Assembly (NCBI RefSeq): GCF_029266855.1
Contig: NZ_JAQSWB010000003.1
Span: 124,001-188,000 of the forward strand
Direction: 5' to 3'
Length of the DNA stretch: 64,000 nt
Source of the DNA: Fluviicola sp.
Lineage (GTDB): Bacteria; Bacteroidota; Bacteroidia; Flavobacteriales_D; Crocinitomicaceae
Shown here: one piece after another, positions 8,056 through 17,838 of the stretch
Numbering within the stretch: position 1 is the first letter of the stretch
Layout of the letters: each line of letters begins with the position of its first letter
The notes under the pieces: model-generated
The model's input: the letters and a program-made list of their open reading frames with translations, nothing else
Told to the model about the DNA's origin: nothing
Databases searched by the model: none
Position numbers and translations under genes: made by a program

Positions 8056-9507
8056 TTAGTGCCGGATCATTTTTTTTGCAAATTCAAGCACCGTATCAAC
8101 GCTTTGGAAATATTCTTCTATGCTTTGTTCTACCGGATAATCGGGTTTTATTCCGTCTCCGTATTTTTGATCGCTTAATTTTTGTACATCCTGCTCCAGG
8201 TCGACAATTGAAAAAGTGAGTAGCAAACCGGTTTTTGGAAGCTTGTATGTTACCGGAATGTGTCCGGTATGACCATAATATCCACCCAGGGTTTCCTGGC
8301 CGATGACAATGGATTCATCATCACTTTTTACCAGACTGGCAAATAAGGAACCTGCAGAGGCAACAAACGGACTGACTAAAAGATAGATTTTGCCGGAATA
8401 CGCATTGGGTTTAGGAGTCCATACAGGGTTTGCTTTTTCATTCTGATAGTATTTTCTATTTCTCAAAACGGAATGCTCTTCTTGCAGGTCTTTTTCTAAG
8501 TCCCTGATCTCATTCTCTTCTTCTTCAAAATAATATTTCTTTAATGGCACTTTGTTGAAAAGCGTAAATGCGGAACGGTTTTCCCTGAAATTGCGTTTTG
8601 TCAGGTAAGAATAGAGTAGCAGATCGTTGGGATCATTTCCACCGCCGTTTTCCCGGATGTCCACAATCAGGTTCTGAATGTTCCTGGTCTTCAGGTCGGT
8701 AAAAACCGAATCAAGAAAGGCTGCATAATTTTTATGTCCTTCGCTTTTTGGTCCTCCCATACCAAAGGTGTTAACTGTCAGTAATGCGGCTTGGCTGCTG
8801 TCAATGTAATGAAAGGAATAATCGGCTGTTTTGTTTTTTTCGTACTCCGGAACAAATCGCTTTTTATAGTTTTCCCGGGCGTTTTTGTAGTCAAGGGATT
8901 TCAGAACTGTTTGTTGAATTCCCATGCTGTCTTTGTAACGAATGGTGAAAGCAGCTTGTTCTCCGTAAGCCAGGTAAATATGGAAAAAAAGGGCGCCAGT
9001 TTCAAGGAAAGCATATTTACCGCTCATGTTATGTCCGTCAGTGCTGGTGTATTTTGCAACTTCTGTCGCAAATTCGAAAGCATCTGCTCCATTGATCGAA
9101 AGGATTTCACTGCCTGCCGGAATGGTTTCGCAGGTGAGTGTTGAATACAGTTTGTTATTCAAAAACTTCAGAGGAATAGGGAAGAAGAGCTCTTGCTGAC
9201 GAAGCTCCTTTTTCAGGGAATCGGGATAAGTCAGATCGTTGTGGCAGCTTCCCGTAAAGTCGATGACATTCCAAACCAGCTTGTAAAACTCGCGGTAGGA
9301 AGTTTGCTTCTTAATCTGCTTTCGATTTGCGGAAAATACACTGTCAATTTCCAGTTTCGTGTGGTATTTGTAAAGGCCTGCATTTGCTTTTTCGTAAATG
9401 CTTTGAAAAACATCAAAATCGCTTAAAAGGTTTCGTTTGCTGAATTGCTGGGCTTTGCATTCAAGGATTAGGAATACGAATATTATTGCTGAAAATAAAT
9501 GCTTCAT
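8056..9507 (-). CDS. exported S41-family (C-terminal-processing type) peptidase
   Basis: A 483-residue protein with signal sequence MKHLFSAIIFVFLILECKA (a cysteine is present but the lipobox is weak). The S41 core shows LIVDIRENGGGNDPND (about 285-300) and SPFVASAGSLFASLV with the probable nucleophile Ser384, then GQETLGGYYG. It likely cuts peptides in the periplasm or at the outer membrane. A PDZ domain is not obvious; a region near 120-150 (EILSINGADAFEFA) resembles one. A downstream AraC regulator is on the same strand 44 bp upstream of the start, so the two may be linked. Confidence 0.88.
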   Translation of the reverse strand: MKHLFSAIIFVFLILECKAQQFSKRNLLSDFDVFQSIYEKANAGLYKYHTKLEIDSVFSANRKQIKKQTSYREFYKLVWNVIDFTGSCHNDLTYPDSLKKELRQQELFFPIPLKFLNNKLYSTLTCETIPAGSEILSINGADAFEFATEVAKYTSTDGHNMSGKYAFLETGALFFHIYLAYGEQAAFTIRYKDSMGIQQTVLKSLDYKNARENYKKRFVPEYEKNKTADYSFHYIDSSQAALLTVNTFGMGGPKSEGHKNYAAFLDSVFTDLKTRNIQNLIVDIRENGGGNDPNDLLLYSYLTKRNFRENRSAFTLFNKVPLKKYYFEEEENEIRDLEKDLQEEHSVLRNRKYYQNEKANPVWTPKPNAYSGKIYLLVSPFVASAGSLFASLVKSDDESIVIGQETLGGYYGHTGHIPVTYKLPKTGLLLTFSIVDLEQDVQKLSDQKYGDGIKPDYPVEQSIEEYFQSVDTVLEFAKKMIRH

Positions 9508-9551
9508 TTCACTTCTTACTGGAAGTCAAATTTAAACGAAGTAAACCGGCT

Positions 9552-10385
9552 TTACTTGTATAATATTGGCAATTTCAGGCTTAATTGATTTCTGTATTCT
9601 TTTGGTGAAATGCCTACATATCTTTTGAAGCTGTGGGAAAAGTGCGCGATATCTGTAAAATTGTAGGCGTATGCCAGGTCCGTAAGATCGCAATCCGGAC
9701 TGATTTTATTTTTCGCAGAAAACACTTTTTTCATCAAAACATAACTCATCGGGGTCATCCCGGTAAGTGTTTTAAACTTTTTGGAAAAACCGAATTTGTT
9801 CAGATGAATGATTTTTGCAAGTTCATCCAGGTAAAGTTTGTCCTCTAAATTTTGCTCGATATAAGTGATGAGTTCTGTCAGGTAATCGGATTGAAAAGAA
9901 GAATGTTTTTCACGTTCCGGGGTTTGTGAATGAGGATAAAGCTGGTAAATGAGGTTCTTTAAAACTAATCCTGATTGGGAATGATCACCGGATTTTAGTT
10001 GCTTTAAGAGTTGAATAAAAGTGCTGTTGATTTGAGGATCGCGAATCTGCCGGTTTTTGAATTCAAGGTCTTTTCCGTTTAACAAATGTGATAGGAAGTC
10101 GCCGGAAATATAGAGCGTATCAAAACTGACTTTAGCATCGCGGTCAACCACCGGATTGGCATGTACCTCATACGGATTGGTAATTGAAATGCAGTTTGCC
10201 TGGCTATATAGAAAACCATCTTCCAATTCAATTTTTTCTATTCCGTTCCTGATCAGAGAGATACAAAATGTCTCATGGAAATGTTTGGGAAAATCCTGGT
10301 TCTGATTTTCAATGGAAATAAAACTGATTTCGTTTGATATTGTCACTTTGTAAAAGATTACAGGCACTAACTTTCCGTAAACCAA
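9552..10385 (-). CDS. AraC family transcriptional regulator
   Basis: A 277-residue protein. The N-terminal about 130 residues form a cupin-like AraC sensor domain (FPKHFHETFCISLIRNGIE; ANCISITNPYEVHANPV). The C-terminal about 100 residues carry two helix-turn-helix motifs (LYLDELAKIIHLNKFGFSKKFK and LAYAYNFTDIAHFSHSFKRYVG) ending in the family signature GISPKEYR. It would bind a small ligand and control nearby transcription. It precedes the S41 peptidase gene on the same strand with a 44-bp gap. The N-terminal start is uncertain by a few codons. Confidence 0.9.
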   Translation of the reverse strand: MVYGKLVPVIFYKVTISNEISFISIENQNQDFPKHFHETFCISLIRNGIEKIELEDGFLYSQANCISITNPYEVHANPVVDRDAKVSFDTLYISGDFLSHLLNGKDLEFKNRQIRDPQINSTFIQLLKQLKSGDHSQSGLVLKNLIYQLYPHSQTPEREKHSSFQSDYLTELITYIEQNLEDKLYLDELAKIIHLNKFGFSKKFKTLTGMTPMSYVLMKKVFSAKNKISPDCDLTDLAYAYNFTDIAHFSHSFKRYVGISPKEYRNQLSLKLPILYK

Positions 10386-10416
10386 GATACAAATTCTTTT
10401 GTATGTTTATTTCCTT

Positions 10417-11238
10417 TTAATCTGCAAAAGCCTGACCGTAGAAAATGATAAATGTGTTGTTTCTCTTATCGTATTTTAGTGCTTCCCAGTTGTTGTAGAC
10501 ACTGCTTGTTGCAATACAAAGTGAGTTTGCAGTTTTCTTTTGGGAGATTTTTTTCGAAAAGCAACCCTCCTTTAAAATGAAATCGCCGTCTTTGGCAAGG
10601 TCTGTAATTCTCACCGGTGGATATTCCGTGTAGCTTTCAGGGTTTTTGATTAGTGATTCTTCTTGGTAAATGATCTCTCCGGCCAACTGGTAATCAATTG
10701 TTCCGAAAGAAGTGTAATTGCAATCTGCATGTTCAAGACCGTTCTCAACTTTCAGCTCCCGGAATAACTCGGAATAAGCGTTCTTTGCTTCCCGGTAAAC
10801 CAAAATGGAAACCCGCTGATTCTTTTGATCATAGACAATAAACCCGGAGTCGTTTTTGTTTTCCTGGAATAGGTTTCCGTTTGCAACTGCCAGGATTTCG
10901 TAATTGGATTTTGTTTTAAAGTACTCCTGGTGTTTTTTTGCCAGCTTTTGGATCAGCTTTGTATGAATGACAGCAAAAACGTTCTTGTCGGAGAGTTTTT
11001 TTAAATCTTCCTGATGCTTTTTCACTTCATCTGCAAATTCCGGATCATCGTAAGTGGAAGTTTGGTATTCCGCTAATGTTATTTCACCTTCACTTTTAAT
11101 TTCTTTCTTTCCGGAGTTTCCAGGAATCCTGTGTTCTTTTGGACTTTCCGATATTTCTAAAGAATTTGTTTTACTTGTTTCCTGAGAAGAACAAGCAATG
11201 AGAAAGGTTAAAATGAAAAACACAACAAATTGCTTCAT
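10417..11238 (-). CDS. hypothetical lipoprotein
   Basis: A 273-residue protein with a lipoprotein signal (MKQFVVFFILTFLIACSSQ; lipobox LIAC with Cys16), so it is probably anchored in an envelope membrane. After the cysteine comes a polar, charged linker (to about 60), then a mixed alpha/beta domain with no motif I recognise; it contains YDQKNQRVSILVYREAKNAY and a cysteine pair near DCNY and EGCF. Gap to the AraC gene is 31 bp, same strand. Function unknown. Confidence 0.75.
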   Translation of the reverse strand: MKQFVVFFILTFLIACSSQETSKTNSLEISESPKEHRIPGNSGKKEIKSEGEITLAEYQTSTYDDPEFADEVKKHQEDLKKLSDKNVFAVIHTKLIQKLAKKHQEYFKTKSNYEILAVANGNLFQENKNDSGFIVYDQKNQRVSILVYREAKNAYSELFRELKVENGLEHADCNYTSFGTIDYQLAGEIIYQEESLIKNPESYTEYPPVRITDLAKDGDFILKEGCFSKKISQKKTANSLCIATSSVYNNWEALKYDKRNNTFIIFYGQAFAD

Positions 11239-11286
11239 AATGAGCGGTTTAATGTTAGAGATTTAAGAGGTGTTTTGAATTTTGAA

Positions 11287-12162
11287 TTAATCCAGCAAAC
11301 TTCTCAGCTCAATCAATTCGTTCACTTTCTCCAGGTTACCTACCTGTTGGAAGGAAGAGACCAAGTTAGTAAGCATTCTGCGAAGAATATCAGAATTGGA
11401 ACACGGCTCGAAGTGACTTGCCTGCGGGGCAACCTGAATGCTGGATAAAAACTGAACAATATCGTCTTTCTGTAACATACTTCCTTTCGAAAAAGCATTG
11501 ATATAGAACAGGACACCATATTCGTTTCCATTGGAGATAAACTGGTTTACTCCGTTGTTATCCATGTATGCCAGAATAAAATGATTGGGAAGGTTCACTC
11601 CATAGATCGGGAGTTTCAGTTCCTGGGCAACAATGCTGTAAAGAATACTTAAGCTCAGTGGATTTCCCTTCTTCGTTTCAATGACTGTATTGATGAATGA
11701 ATTGAGCGGTGAGTTGTAGTTCTTTGAGTTTCCGGAGAACCCGTACTGACCGAAAAGTACTTTATTGATAATCCGGATGGATTCGAAAGCGGTCATATTC
11801 GGATTTAACTCCAGCCAGCAGTCCCTGCGAACGCGCTCAATGAACTCGTAAACATGTTTTTCATCCAGGCCTGGGTACTGGTATTTCGCAACGATTATAG
11901 CACCTTTCAAAAGGTCTTTGGTGGAACTGTGATACCAGGAAACAAGTTGTCGTTTACATTCTTCGAATTGAATTTCATGGATCAGCGTTTCAATGCGCGA
12001 TTGAAAAAGTAATCCGTAATCTTTCTCTTCCCAGGAAGATTCCAGGAGTTGAACAGCATCAGGTCCTATTTCCAGCAAACGATCTCTTACATGCGCATAA
12101 ACTTGCTCATCCGGGTCATCCATGAGTGCAATTAGGGCTTGTAAAGATTTGAGATCTTTCAT
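11287..12162 (-). CDS. SirB1-like transglutaminase-fold protein
   Basis: A 291-residue cytoplasmic protein. The N-terminal about 100 residues are helical and HEAT-like (LIALMDDPDEQVYAHVRDRLLEIGPDAVQLLES). The centre carries the SirB1/transglut_core2 signature: FGFSGNSKNYNSPLNSFINTVIETKKGNPLSLSILY, read here in overlapping pieces, and LPIYGVNLPNHFILAY. The GNPLSL and NHF segments sit where the transglutaminase-like catalytic residues would be, but the catalytic cysteine is replaced by serine in GNPLSLS, as is common in this family. Function in bacteria is not settled. Transcribed divergently from the lipoprotein gene at 12404. Confidence 0.85.
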   Translation of the reverse strand: MKDLKSLQALIALMDDPDEQVYAHVRDRLLEIGPDAVQLLESSWEEKDYGLLFQSRIETLIHEIQFEECKRQLVSWYHSSTKDLLKGAIIVAKYQYPGLDEKHVYEFIERVRRDCWLELNPNMTAFESIRIINKVLFGQYGFSGNSKNYNSPLNSFINTVIETKKGNPLSLSILYSIVAQELKLPIYGVNLPNHFILAYMDNNGVNQFISNGNEYGVLFYINAFSKGSMLQKDDIVQFLSSIQVAPQASHFEPCSNSDILRRMLTNLVSSFQQVGNLEKVNELIELRSLLD

Positions 12163-12403
12163 AATACAAAGATACGGGAAGCATTAGTGAGATATTTGTT
12201 CCTTCTCCCCAAACTATTAATACTGAAATGTGAACAACAAAATGAAGCATCCCCAATGAAGGGTTTTTGCTCACTAAATTTTAACAGAACGTGTAACTTT
12301 CCGCCAAATAATCGGTTAAAAGTGATAAATACTCATTTATCTGAAAAACGTTTGGTATGTTATTTGTTATCAACGATATTCGCAACACTTAAACTACAAC
12401 AAC

Positions 12404-13252
12404 ATGAAACGATTCTTAATTTTAAGCCTTTCTGTAGCAACTCTTGTACAGGTTGCATCTTGTAAAAAGAAATGGCAGTACGACGAAAGCAACGCCCCGA
12501 AAACAAACGCAATTGTAGAGAATGCTTTTGCTGAAATGGGAAACATGTCCGATCAGGCATATAAAGGTGGAGCCTTTGTATATGGAATTGACAAACCGAT
12601 TTACAAGTATCAGGATAGTCATACGGTTACTGAATCCGAAAAAGCAAATTGCAATGTGATCATTACAATTGACACGGTTGGTTCTCAGGATACCATTACT
12701 ATTGATTGGGGAACGAACAACTGTACTTGTCAGGATTACAAACAACGCCGTGGAAAGTTGATTATTTCTTACAACGGACCATATTACAATCAGGGAACAA
12801 TTATTCGATACACGCCGGTTAACTATTACGTGAATGATCACAAAGTAGAAGGCTTGATGACTATCGAAAATATGGGAGCAAACAGCCAGGGTCAACCATA
12901 TTACGATGTGGATATCGATGGGGTGGTTACTTTAAGCACTGGTGAAATTGCAACTTATGTTTCCGATCAGATCCGGACATTTACAACAGGATACAATACT
13001 GTTTTGAATATTTATGACGATGAATGGGATGTTACCGGAACAGCTACGGCACAGGTAGTGAATGGCGATGGTTACGTAGCTAATATTACGAACCCGCTGC
13101 ATGTGAAAGTCGGATGTGCATACATCACAAAAGGTACCTTGGAAATTACACCTACAGGAAAATCAACGCGTACGATTGATTATGGAACAGGTGCTTGTGA
13201 CGGAACGTTCACCATCGAGATCAACGGACATACATATACGATTGTCGTGTAA
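12404..13252 (+). CDS. hypothetical lipoprotein, beta-rich
   Basis: A 282-residue protein with a lipoprotein signal (lipobox VASC, mature N-terminus CKKKWQYDE). The rest is beta-rich, with many T/V/I/Y alternations (TITIDWGTNNCTCQDYKQRRGKLIISYNG written here in parts: VITIDTVG, TITIDWGTNNC, KLIISYNGPYY) and pairs of cysteines (NNCTC, VGCAYI, GACDG) in a layout like two related beta sheets. No known domain was recognised. It is likely an envelope or surface lipoprotein. It stands alone and ends at a strong two-way terminator. Confidence 0.75.
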   Translation: MKRFLILSLSVATLVQVASCKKKWQYDESNAPKTNAIVENAFAEMGNMSDQAYKGGAFVYGIDKPIYKYQDSHTVTESEKANCNVIITIDTVGSQDTITIDWGTNNCTCQDYKQRRGKLIISYNGPYYNQGTIIRYTPVNYYVNDHKVEGLMTIENMGANSQGQPYYDVDIDGVVTLSTGEIATYVSDQIRTFTTGYNTVLNIYDDEWDVTGTATAQVVNGDGYVANITNPLHVKVGCAYITKGTLEITPTGKSTRTIDYGTGACDGTFTIEINGHTYTIVV

Positions 13253-13270
13253 GAATATAAGTGATAAAAA

Positions 13271-13308
13271 AACAGAAAGGGACGCAATGCTTTGCGTCCC
13301 TTTCTGTT
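13271..13308. terminator. bidirectional intrinsic terminator
   Basis: A perfect 17-bp stem (AACAGAAAGGGACGCAA pairing with its complement, loop TGCT) lies between the convergent genes ending at 13252 and 13388. A-run before it and T-rich sequence after it serve both directions. Confidence 0.9.
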
Positions 13309-13387
13309 GATACTTGTTTTTATTAAAAACGTTGTTTACGACGGTACTGCCGCTTGTCTGTATCGAATCGTCAGCCTTGGCTGACTC

Positions 13388-14344
13388 TCATTTCATCAAT
13401 TCCGTAATGATGCGGTCATTTGAATATCCTTCTGCTTCTGCCCGGTAGTTCCGAACGATACGGTGTCTCAAAATTGGTAAAGCTACAGCCTTCACATCAT
13501 CAATATCCGGTGAAAACCTACCGTGCAATGCCGCATGACATTTTGCACCGACGATCAGGTATTGTGATGCTCTCGGTCCTGCTCCCCAGGAAACAAAGTC
13601 TTTTGTAAGTTGCGGAGCCATCGGATTGTCCTTGCGCGTTTTTGCAACCAATTTGACAGCGTATTCCAATACGTTATCGGCAACCGGAATACGGCGGATC
13701 AATTCTTGGTATTCGGCAATTTTTTCTCCCGAAACAATACGGTTTAAGGTGATTTTTGTATCTGAAGTAGTGCTTTTTACAATGGCCAGTTCTTCTACAA
13801 ACGTTGGATAGTCCACCCAAATATTAAACATAAAACGGTCTAACTGAGCTTCGGGTAAAGGATAAGTTCCTTCTTGTTCTATCGGGTTTTGAGTTGCAAG
13901 TACGAAGAATGGGTGAGGAAGGGTATAAGTTGTCCCTGCTGCAGTTACTCTTCTTTCCTGCATTGCTTCCAAAAGGGCAGACTGTGTTTTTGGAGGTGTA
14001 CGATTGATCTCATCCGCCAAAATGATATTGTTGAATAATGGCCCTTTAATAAATTTAAACTGACGGCTTTCATCCAGGATTTCAGAACCCACAATATCCG
14101 AAGGCATCAAATCGGGAGTAAACTGTACCCGGTTGAAAGATAAACCTAAGGTATCTGCGATGGTATTTACCAAGAGGGTTTTTGCCAACCCGGGAACACC
14201 TACCAGCAAACAATGGCCTCTTGAAAAAATAGAGATCAATACCTGGTCAACCACTTCTTCCTGACCAACAATTACCTGGTGAATTTCGTTTTTGAGAGCT
14301 TTATAGTCTTTTACTAGTTGTTCAATAGCAGCTACGTCTGACAT
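13388..14344 (-). CDS. MoxR family AAA+ ATPase
   Basis: A 318-residue ATPase from the ATG at 14344 (MSDVAAIEQL). An earlier in-frame ATG at 14383 would overlap the upstream PPIase gene, so the later one is preferred. Walker A is GVPGLAKT (49-56), Walker B is IILADEINRTPPKTQ, followed by sensor residues (LATQNPIEQEGTYPLPEAQLDRFM written in parts: ATQNPIEQEG, PEAQLDRFMF). MoxR proteins are chaperone-like and work with VWA-domain proteins; no such partner is in this window. The gene follows a SurA-like PPIase after 17 bp, suggesting co-transcription. Confidence 0.93.
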   Translation of the reverse strand: MSDVAAIEQLVKDYKALKNEIHQVIVGQEEVVDQVLISIFSRGHCLLVGVPGLAKTLLVNTIADTLGLSFNRVQFTPDLMPSDIVGSEILDESRQFKFIKGPLFNNIILADEINRTPPKTQSALLEAMQERRVTAAGTTYTLPHPFFVLATQNPIEQEGTYPLPEAQLDRFMFNIWVDYPTFVEELAIVKSTTSDTKITLNRIVSGEKIAEYQELIRRIPVADNVLEYAVKLVAKTRKDNPMAPQLTKDFVSWGAGPRASQYLIVGAKCHAALHGRFSPDIDDVKAVALPILRHRIVRNYRAEAEGYSNDRIITELMK

Positions 14345-14361
14345 AGTTTTATAGTTTTTCT

Positions 14362-15741
14362 TTAAGGTGCTTTGGGAATCCATTGATTTTCAAAATCGCA
14401 ATCTTTGAAAGAGTCATCGATGCGAATATAAGCGGTTGAAATCTTGGATTTTGTCCAGGCAGCAATCGCTTTTTGTCTTTTCTCTTCCAATGCCATCATG
14501 CGGAACAAATTGTAGTCGTCCGTTAAATTCCCGACGTGTGGTTTTGTTCTCTCTGCAACCCGGACAATCCGGATGGCTTCTTTTCGCTCATTGAAATCGT
14601 AATATAAGATCGGTGAAGTAATTTCATTCAATTCTAATCCATCTGTTAACTGGAACATCATCGGATCAACCTGGTTCACTTGTTCTACGCTCCATTTGAT
14701 CTCTCCGGTAATAGGATTGGTGATAAAACCTTTGTTTTCTTTCGTGTTTACATCATTCGAATAAATCTTAACCGCATCTTCCCAGGTCAGTTTATTCTCC
14801 TTTAATTCTTTGTAACACTTATCCATTCGCTTGCTGGAAGCATCTAAGCTGTCTAAACTGAATTTTGGGATAATAAGGATATGATTAACGATGTAATCGT
14901 CTCCTTTTCTCTCGACCAGTTGCATGAAGTGATAACCGAATTCGGTTTCAAACACCTCGCTGATCTCACCGACTTTTAAACTGTAAGCTGTAGCTTCGAA
15001 AGGACGAACCATCGCTCCACGTGTTGCTTCAATCCTTCCGCATGTTTTTGCACTTCCCGGATCTTCAGAATAAAATGAGGCAGCAGAACAAAAATTGGTT
15101 TTTCCCGAAACAATCTGCTTGCGTAAATCCGTGATCTGCTTAAAAGCAATTTCTTTGTCTGCTTTGGTGATCTTAGGGAAAATGGCTATCTGCTGGAAGG
15201 AAAGCTGGGAGTTAATGTAAGGTAAACTGTCTTTCGGGATAGTGTTATAGAAATTCTCTACATCCAGTGGTGAAACATCGATAGCTGATGTGATCCCGCG
15301 TTCAACTTCCTGACCCTGTAATCGCTTCTTAATAGTCGTCCGGAATTCTTCTTTGATCTGCAATTTTGTTTTCCCGTAGAAAGACTCGATAGTAATTGGA
15401 TTTCCTTTATCATCTTTCACATTCTTCATCTGGCCTTCAATCATTCGAAGCCTGTTCTCCATCTCAGCGTCAACCTGTTCGTCACTGATCTGGATAGAGT
15501 CTAATTCAGCCTGATTAACCAGCAGGAAATTATAGAGCATTTGCTCCAGAATTTGACAGTCATTGATCTCTTCCGTAACAACTCCATTTTGTTTCATGGA
15601 TTGTTTTTGCCCTTCGATCTCCGAATAAAGGACAATGTTATCACCTACTTGAGCAACTACTTTATCAATTATTTTAGGTTGGGCAAAGGTCTGGGTAAAT
15701 ACCAGGGTGAAGAGTAAACTAAGGAATATGCTGTATTTCAT
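14362..15741 (-). CDS. SurA-like periplasmic peptidyl-prolyl isomerase
   Basis: A 459-residue exported protein with signal peptide MKYSIFLSLLFTLVFTQTFA and mature start QPKIIDKVVAQVGDNIVLYSEIE, the usual SurA opening. An N-terminal helical chaperone region (to about 160) is followed by parvulin/rotamase domains: the first at about 170-275 (FCSAASFYSEDPGSAKTCG, GEISEVFETEFGYHFMQLVE) and a second, weaker one at about 285-390. SurA helps outer-membrane proteins fold. It lies between another PPIase gene and moxR on the same strand; the upstream terminator at 15852 suggests its own promoter. Confidence 0.9.
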   Translation of the reverse strand: MKYSIFLSLLFTLVFTQTFAQPKIIDKVVAQVGDNIVLYSEIEGQKQSMKQNGVVTEEINDCQILEQMLYNFLLVNQAELDSIQISDEQVDAEMENRLRMIEGQMKNVKDDKGNPITIESFYGKTKLQIKEEFRTTIKKRLQGQEVERGITSAIDVSPLDVENFYNTIPKDSLPYINSQLSFQQIAIFPKITKADKEIAFKQITDLRKQIVSGKTNFCSAASFYSEDPGSAKTCGRIEATRGAMVRPFEATAYSLKVGEISEVFETEFGYHFMQLVERKGDDYIVNHILIIPKFSLDSLDASSKRMDKCYKELKENKLTWEDAVKIYSNDVNTKENKGFITNPITGEIKWSVEQVNQVDPMMFQLTDGLELNEITSPILYYDFNERKEAIRIVRVAERTKPHVGNLTDDYNLFRMMALEEKRQKAIAAWTKSKISTAYIRIDDSFKDCDFENQWIPKAP

Positions 15742-15851
15742 GTTCTTTTTATCAAGCGAATGAACTGCTAATTTCGTGTTCTTTTTTGAGATTCAATCAA
15801 TAACGGTTAGCAAATTACATTATTTTAAGAATTAACTTTTTTTTAAAAAAG

Positions 15852-15875
15852 AAAAACCGGTCTAAACCGGCTTTT
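15852..15875 (-). terminator. intrinsic terminator after the 658-aa-class PPIase gene
   Basis: Stem GCCGGT/ACCGGT with a TTAG loop (read on the minus strand), extended by A-T pairs and followed on the minus transcript by TTTTTCTTTTTTT. It lies 8 bp beyond the stop codon at 15883. Confidence 0.8.
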
Positions 15876-15882
15876 CATTATT

Positions 15883-17838
15883 TTATTTTCCCAGACTGTA
15901 AAGGACTTGTTCGTGTATTACAATCGGATGCTTTTTTGAAATTTCTGCTAACCATTCTTTTTCCAGGTAATTCTGATAATCGGAAGTTGCAGCTCCTTTT
16001 GCTTCTGCCATCGTTTTGGCAGTCGGAGCCAAAATTTCATCAACTTTTACAATGTAGTATTTGCCGTCAAATTGGTAAACAGGGTTCACACCTTTTTTCA
16101 AATCATGACCTTTCAAATAAGGAGTGGATTCAACTTCAAATTTACCGGTTCTTACACGCAGGTTTAATTCGGAATCTTTATTGATCGCATTGATAACCGT
16201 GCGTGAAGAAATCGTATCGCTTTTCAGCATTGTGGCAACTTTCTTGGCGATATCCTCATTTAGGCATTCATATACATATGCGTTGTATCTTTTTCCCCAG
16301 GTATAATTGCTGTTGTGCCCTTCAAAGAAAGTTTTCAATCCGGAAGTGTCTTTGATAGCTTTGTTCCAAACTTTGTCGGACATGATTTCATAAAGCAAAA
16401 TTCCGTCGTGGTATTCCTGCATCAAAGCTTTGAAATCAGGATATTTATTATCTAATTTGCTTTCTTCGTAAGCAAGGATCTCACTGGTCTGCCACGCAGT
16501 GTATTGTTTCTGAACCAAGGTCTTTGCTTCCATGTTTTTGTAATTTCTGAAATTCTTTTGAAGGTAGGCAGCAAATTCTTTCTGTGTAAACCCTTTTTTA
16601 TCCAGGGTAAACATGGTCGTGTTTGTTTTCAAAGCATCAGCTGTCCAGGTTCCTTTGAAATAGTTTGTATCGATGTTTTGAACAAACCACTTGCTTGTTT
16701 TGCTGTAATTATCCTTGAAAGTGTATGATTTTTTCAGTTTTTCAATGAATGATTGCTGTGTTACTATCGAACGCTCATCTTTGTTCACTTTCCCCTGAAT
16801 TTCTTTTTTCAATTCGTCAAAAGTACGCAGTGGAGTCAGATCAAGTCGCTTAACAATATGATAACCATAGGCAGTTTGTACCGGTTTGGAAATTTCGCCG
16901 TTTGCTTTTAAAGCAAAGGCAGCTTCTTCAAATTCAGGTACCATACGTGTGGTGGTTCCTGTTCCGAAAAGTGGCAATTCACCTCCTTTTTCTGCTGTTT
17001 GCGCATCATCCGAAAATTCACTTGCCAATTTTTCAAACGATTCTCCTGCCTGTAATTTGGCATAAATTTCATCTACCTTCTTACGGGCCGCTTCAATCTC
17101 TTCAGGTTCTGCCTCTTTTCCGGTTGCAACCATGATATGTGCTGCTTTAATAGTACCTCTCGCTGGACGCAGATCGATTACTTTGATAATGTGGTATCCG
17201 AATTTTGTGCGAACAGGATTTGAGATTTTTCCTGCCGGAGTGTTATATGCCGCCTCTTCAAATTGATATACCATTTGGAAAGCAGTAAAATAACCTAAGT
17301 CTCCTCCGTTTCTTACGGCAGATGGATCATCGGATCCGTTTTTACCTTTGGCAACAGTAGCGAAATCCTCACCGTTTTCAATTCGTTTCTTGATTGCCAT
17401 AATTCTGTTGTAAGCAGCAAGAGTATCTTCCGGAGAAGCGTTCTCGGCAATTTTTACCAGGATATGTGCAGCATGAATTTCGTTTTTCATGCGTTCATAT
17501 GCCTGTTTCACCAAGGCGCTGTTTTTTGTGGAATCTATTAAATAGGGTTGTGAAAGTTGTTTCCTGTAACCGGCTAATTCCTTTTTCAATTTTGGAATGG
17601 TATCGTATCCAAGAGCTTCTGCTTCTGCAACCTTTAATTTGAATTTTTTAAACAATTCCATGTACTCGTCCAATGACTGTTTGTCGTACTTCGGATTGTT
17701 ATTGTTCTTCAAATAAATTTGTAAAAATTCGGATTTAGTAACTTTCTTTCCGTCAATCTCCATAACAACGTTATCCGTCTGTGCCATGGTATTTAGGGAA
17801 AATAGAATTCCTAAGGCTAATATTAGTCGTTTTTTCAT
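15883..17838 (-). CDS. multi-domain parvulin-type peptidyl-prolyl isomerase (SurA/PpiD class)
   Basis: A 651-residue exported protein, start MKKRLILALGILFSLNTMAQ at 17838 (a longer start at 17859 gives an implausible pre-signal extension). An N-terminal helical region (to about 120) precedes two clear rotamase domains: about 125-230 (AAHILVKIAENASPEDTL, GGDLGYFTAFQMVYQFEEA) and about 235-345 (AAHIMVATGKEAEPEEIE, KGGELPLFGTGTTTRMVPEF). The C-terminal ~300 residues are unassigned and helical, with another possible rotamase-like turn at the end. It is an envelope folding factor, one of two PPIases in tandem here. Confidence 0.9.
   Translation of the reverse strand: MKKRLILALGILFSLNTMAQTDNVVMEIDGKKVTKSEFLQIYLKNNNNPKYDKQSLDEYMELFKKFKLKVAEAEALGYDTIPKLKKELAGYRKQLSQPYLIDSTKNSALVKQAYERMKNEIHAAHILVKIAENASPEDTLAAYNRIMAIKKRIENGEDFATVAKGKNGSDDPSAVRNGGDLGYFTAFQMVYQFEEAAYNTPAGKISNPVRTKFGYHIIKVIDLRPARGTIKAAHIMVATGKEAEPEEIEAARKKVDEIYAKLQAGESFEKLASEFSDDAQTAEKGGELPLFGTGTTTRMVPEFEEAAFALKANGEISKPVQTAYGYHIVKRLDLTPLRTFDELKKEIQGKVNKDERSIVTQQSFIEKLKKSYTFKDNYSKTSKWFVQNIDTNYFKGTWTADALKTNTTMFTLDKKGFTQKEFAAYLQKNFRNYKNMEAKTLVQKQYTAWQTSEILAYEESKLDNKYPDFKALMQEYHDGILLYEIMSDKVWNKAIKDTSGLKTFFEGHNSNYTWGKRYNAYVYECLNEDIAKKVATMLKSDTISSRTVINAINKDSELNLRVRTGKFEVESTPYLKGHDLKKGVNPVYQFDGKYYIVKVDEILAPTAKTMAEAKGAATSDYQNYLEKEWLAEISKKHPIVIHEQVLYSLGK

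Noticed and set aside
14381-14383. ATG at 14383 as the moxR start
   Set aside because: It would overlap the upstream PPIase gene by 22 bp and add residues not typical of MoxR; 14344 is preferred.
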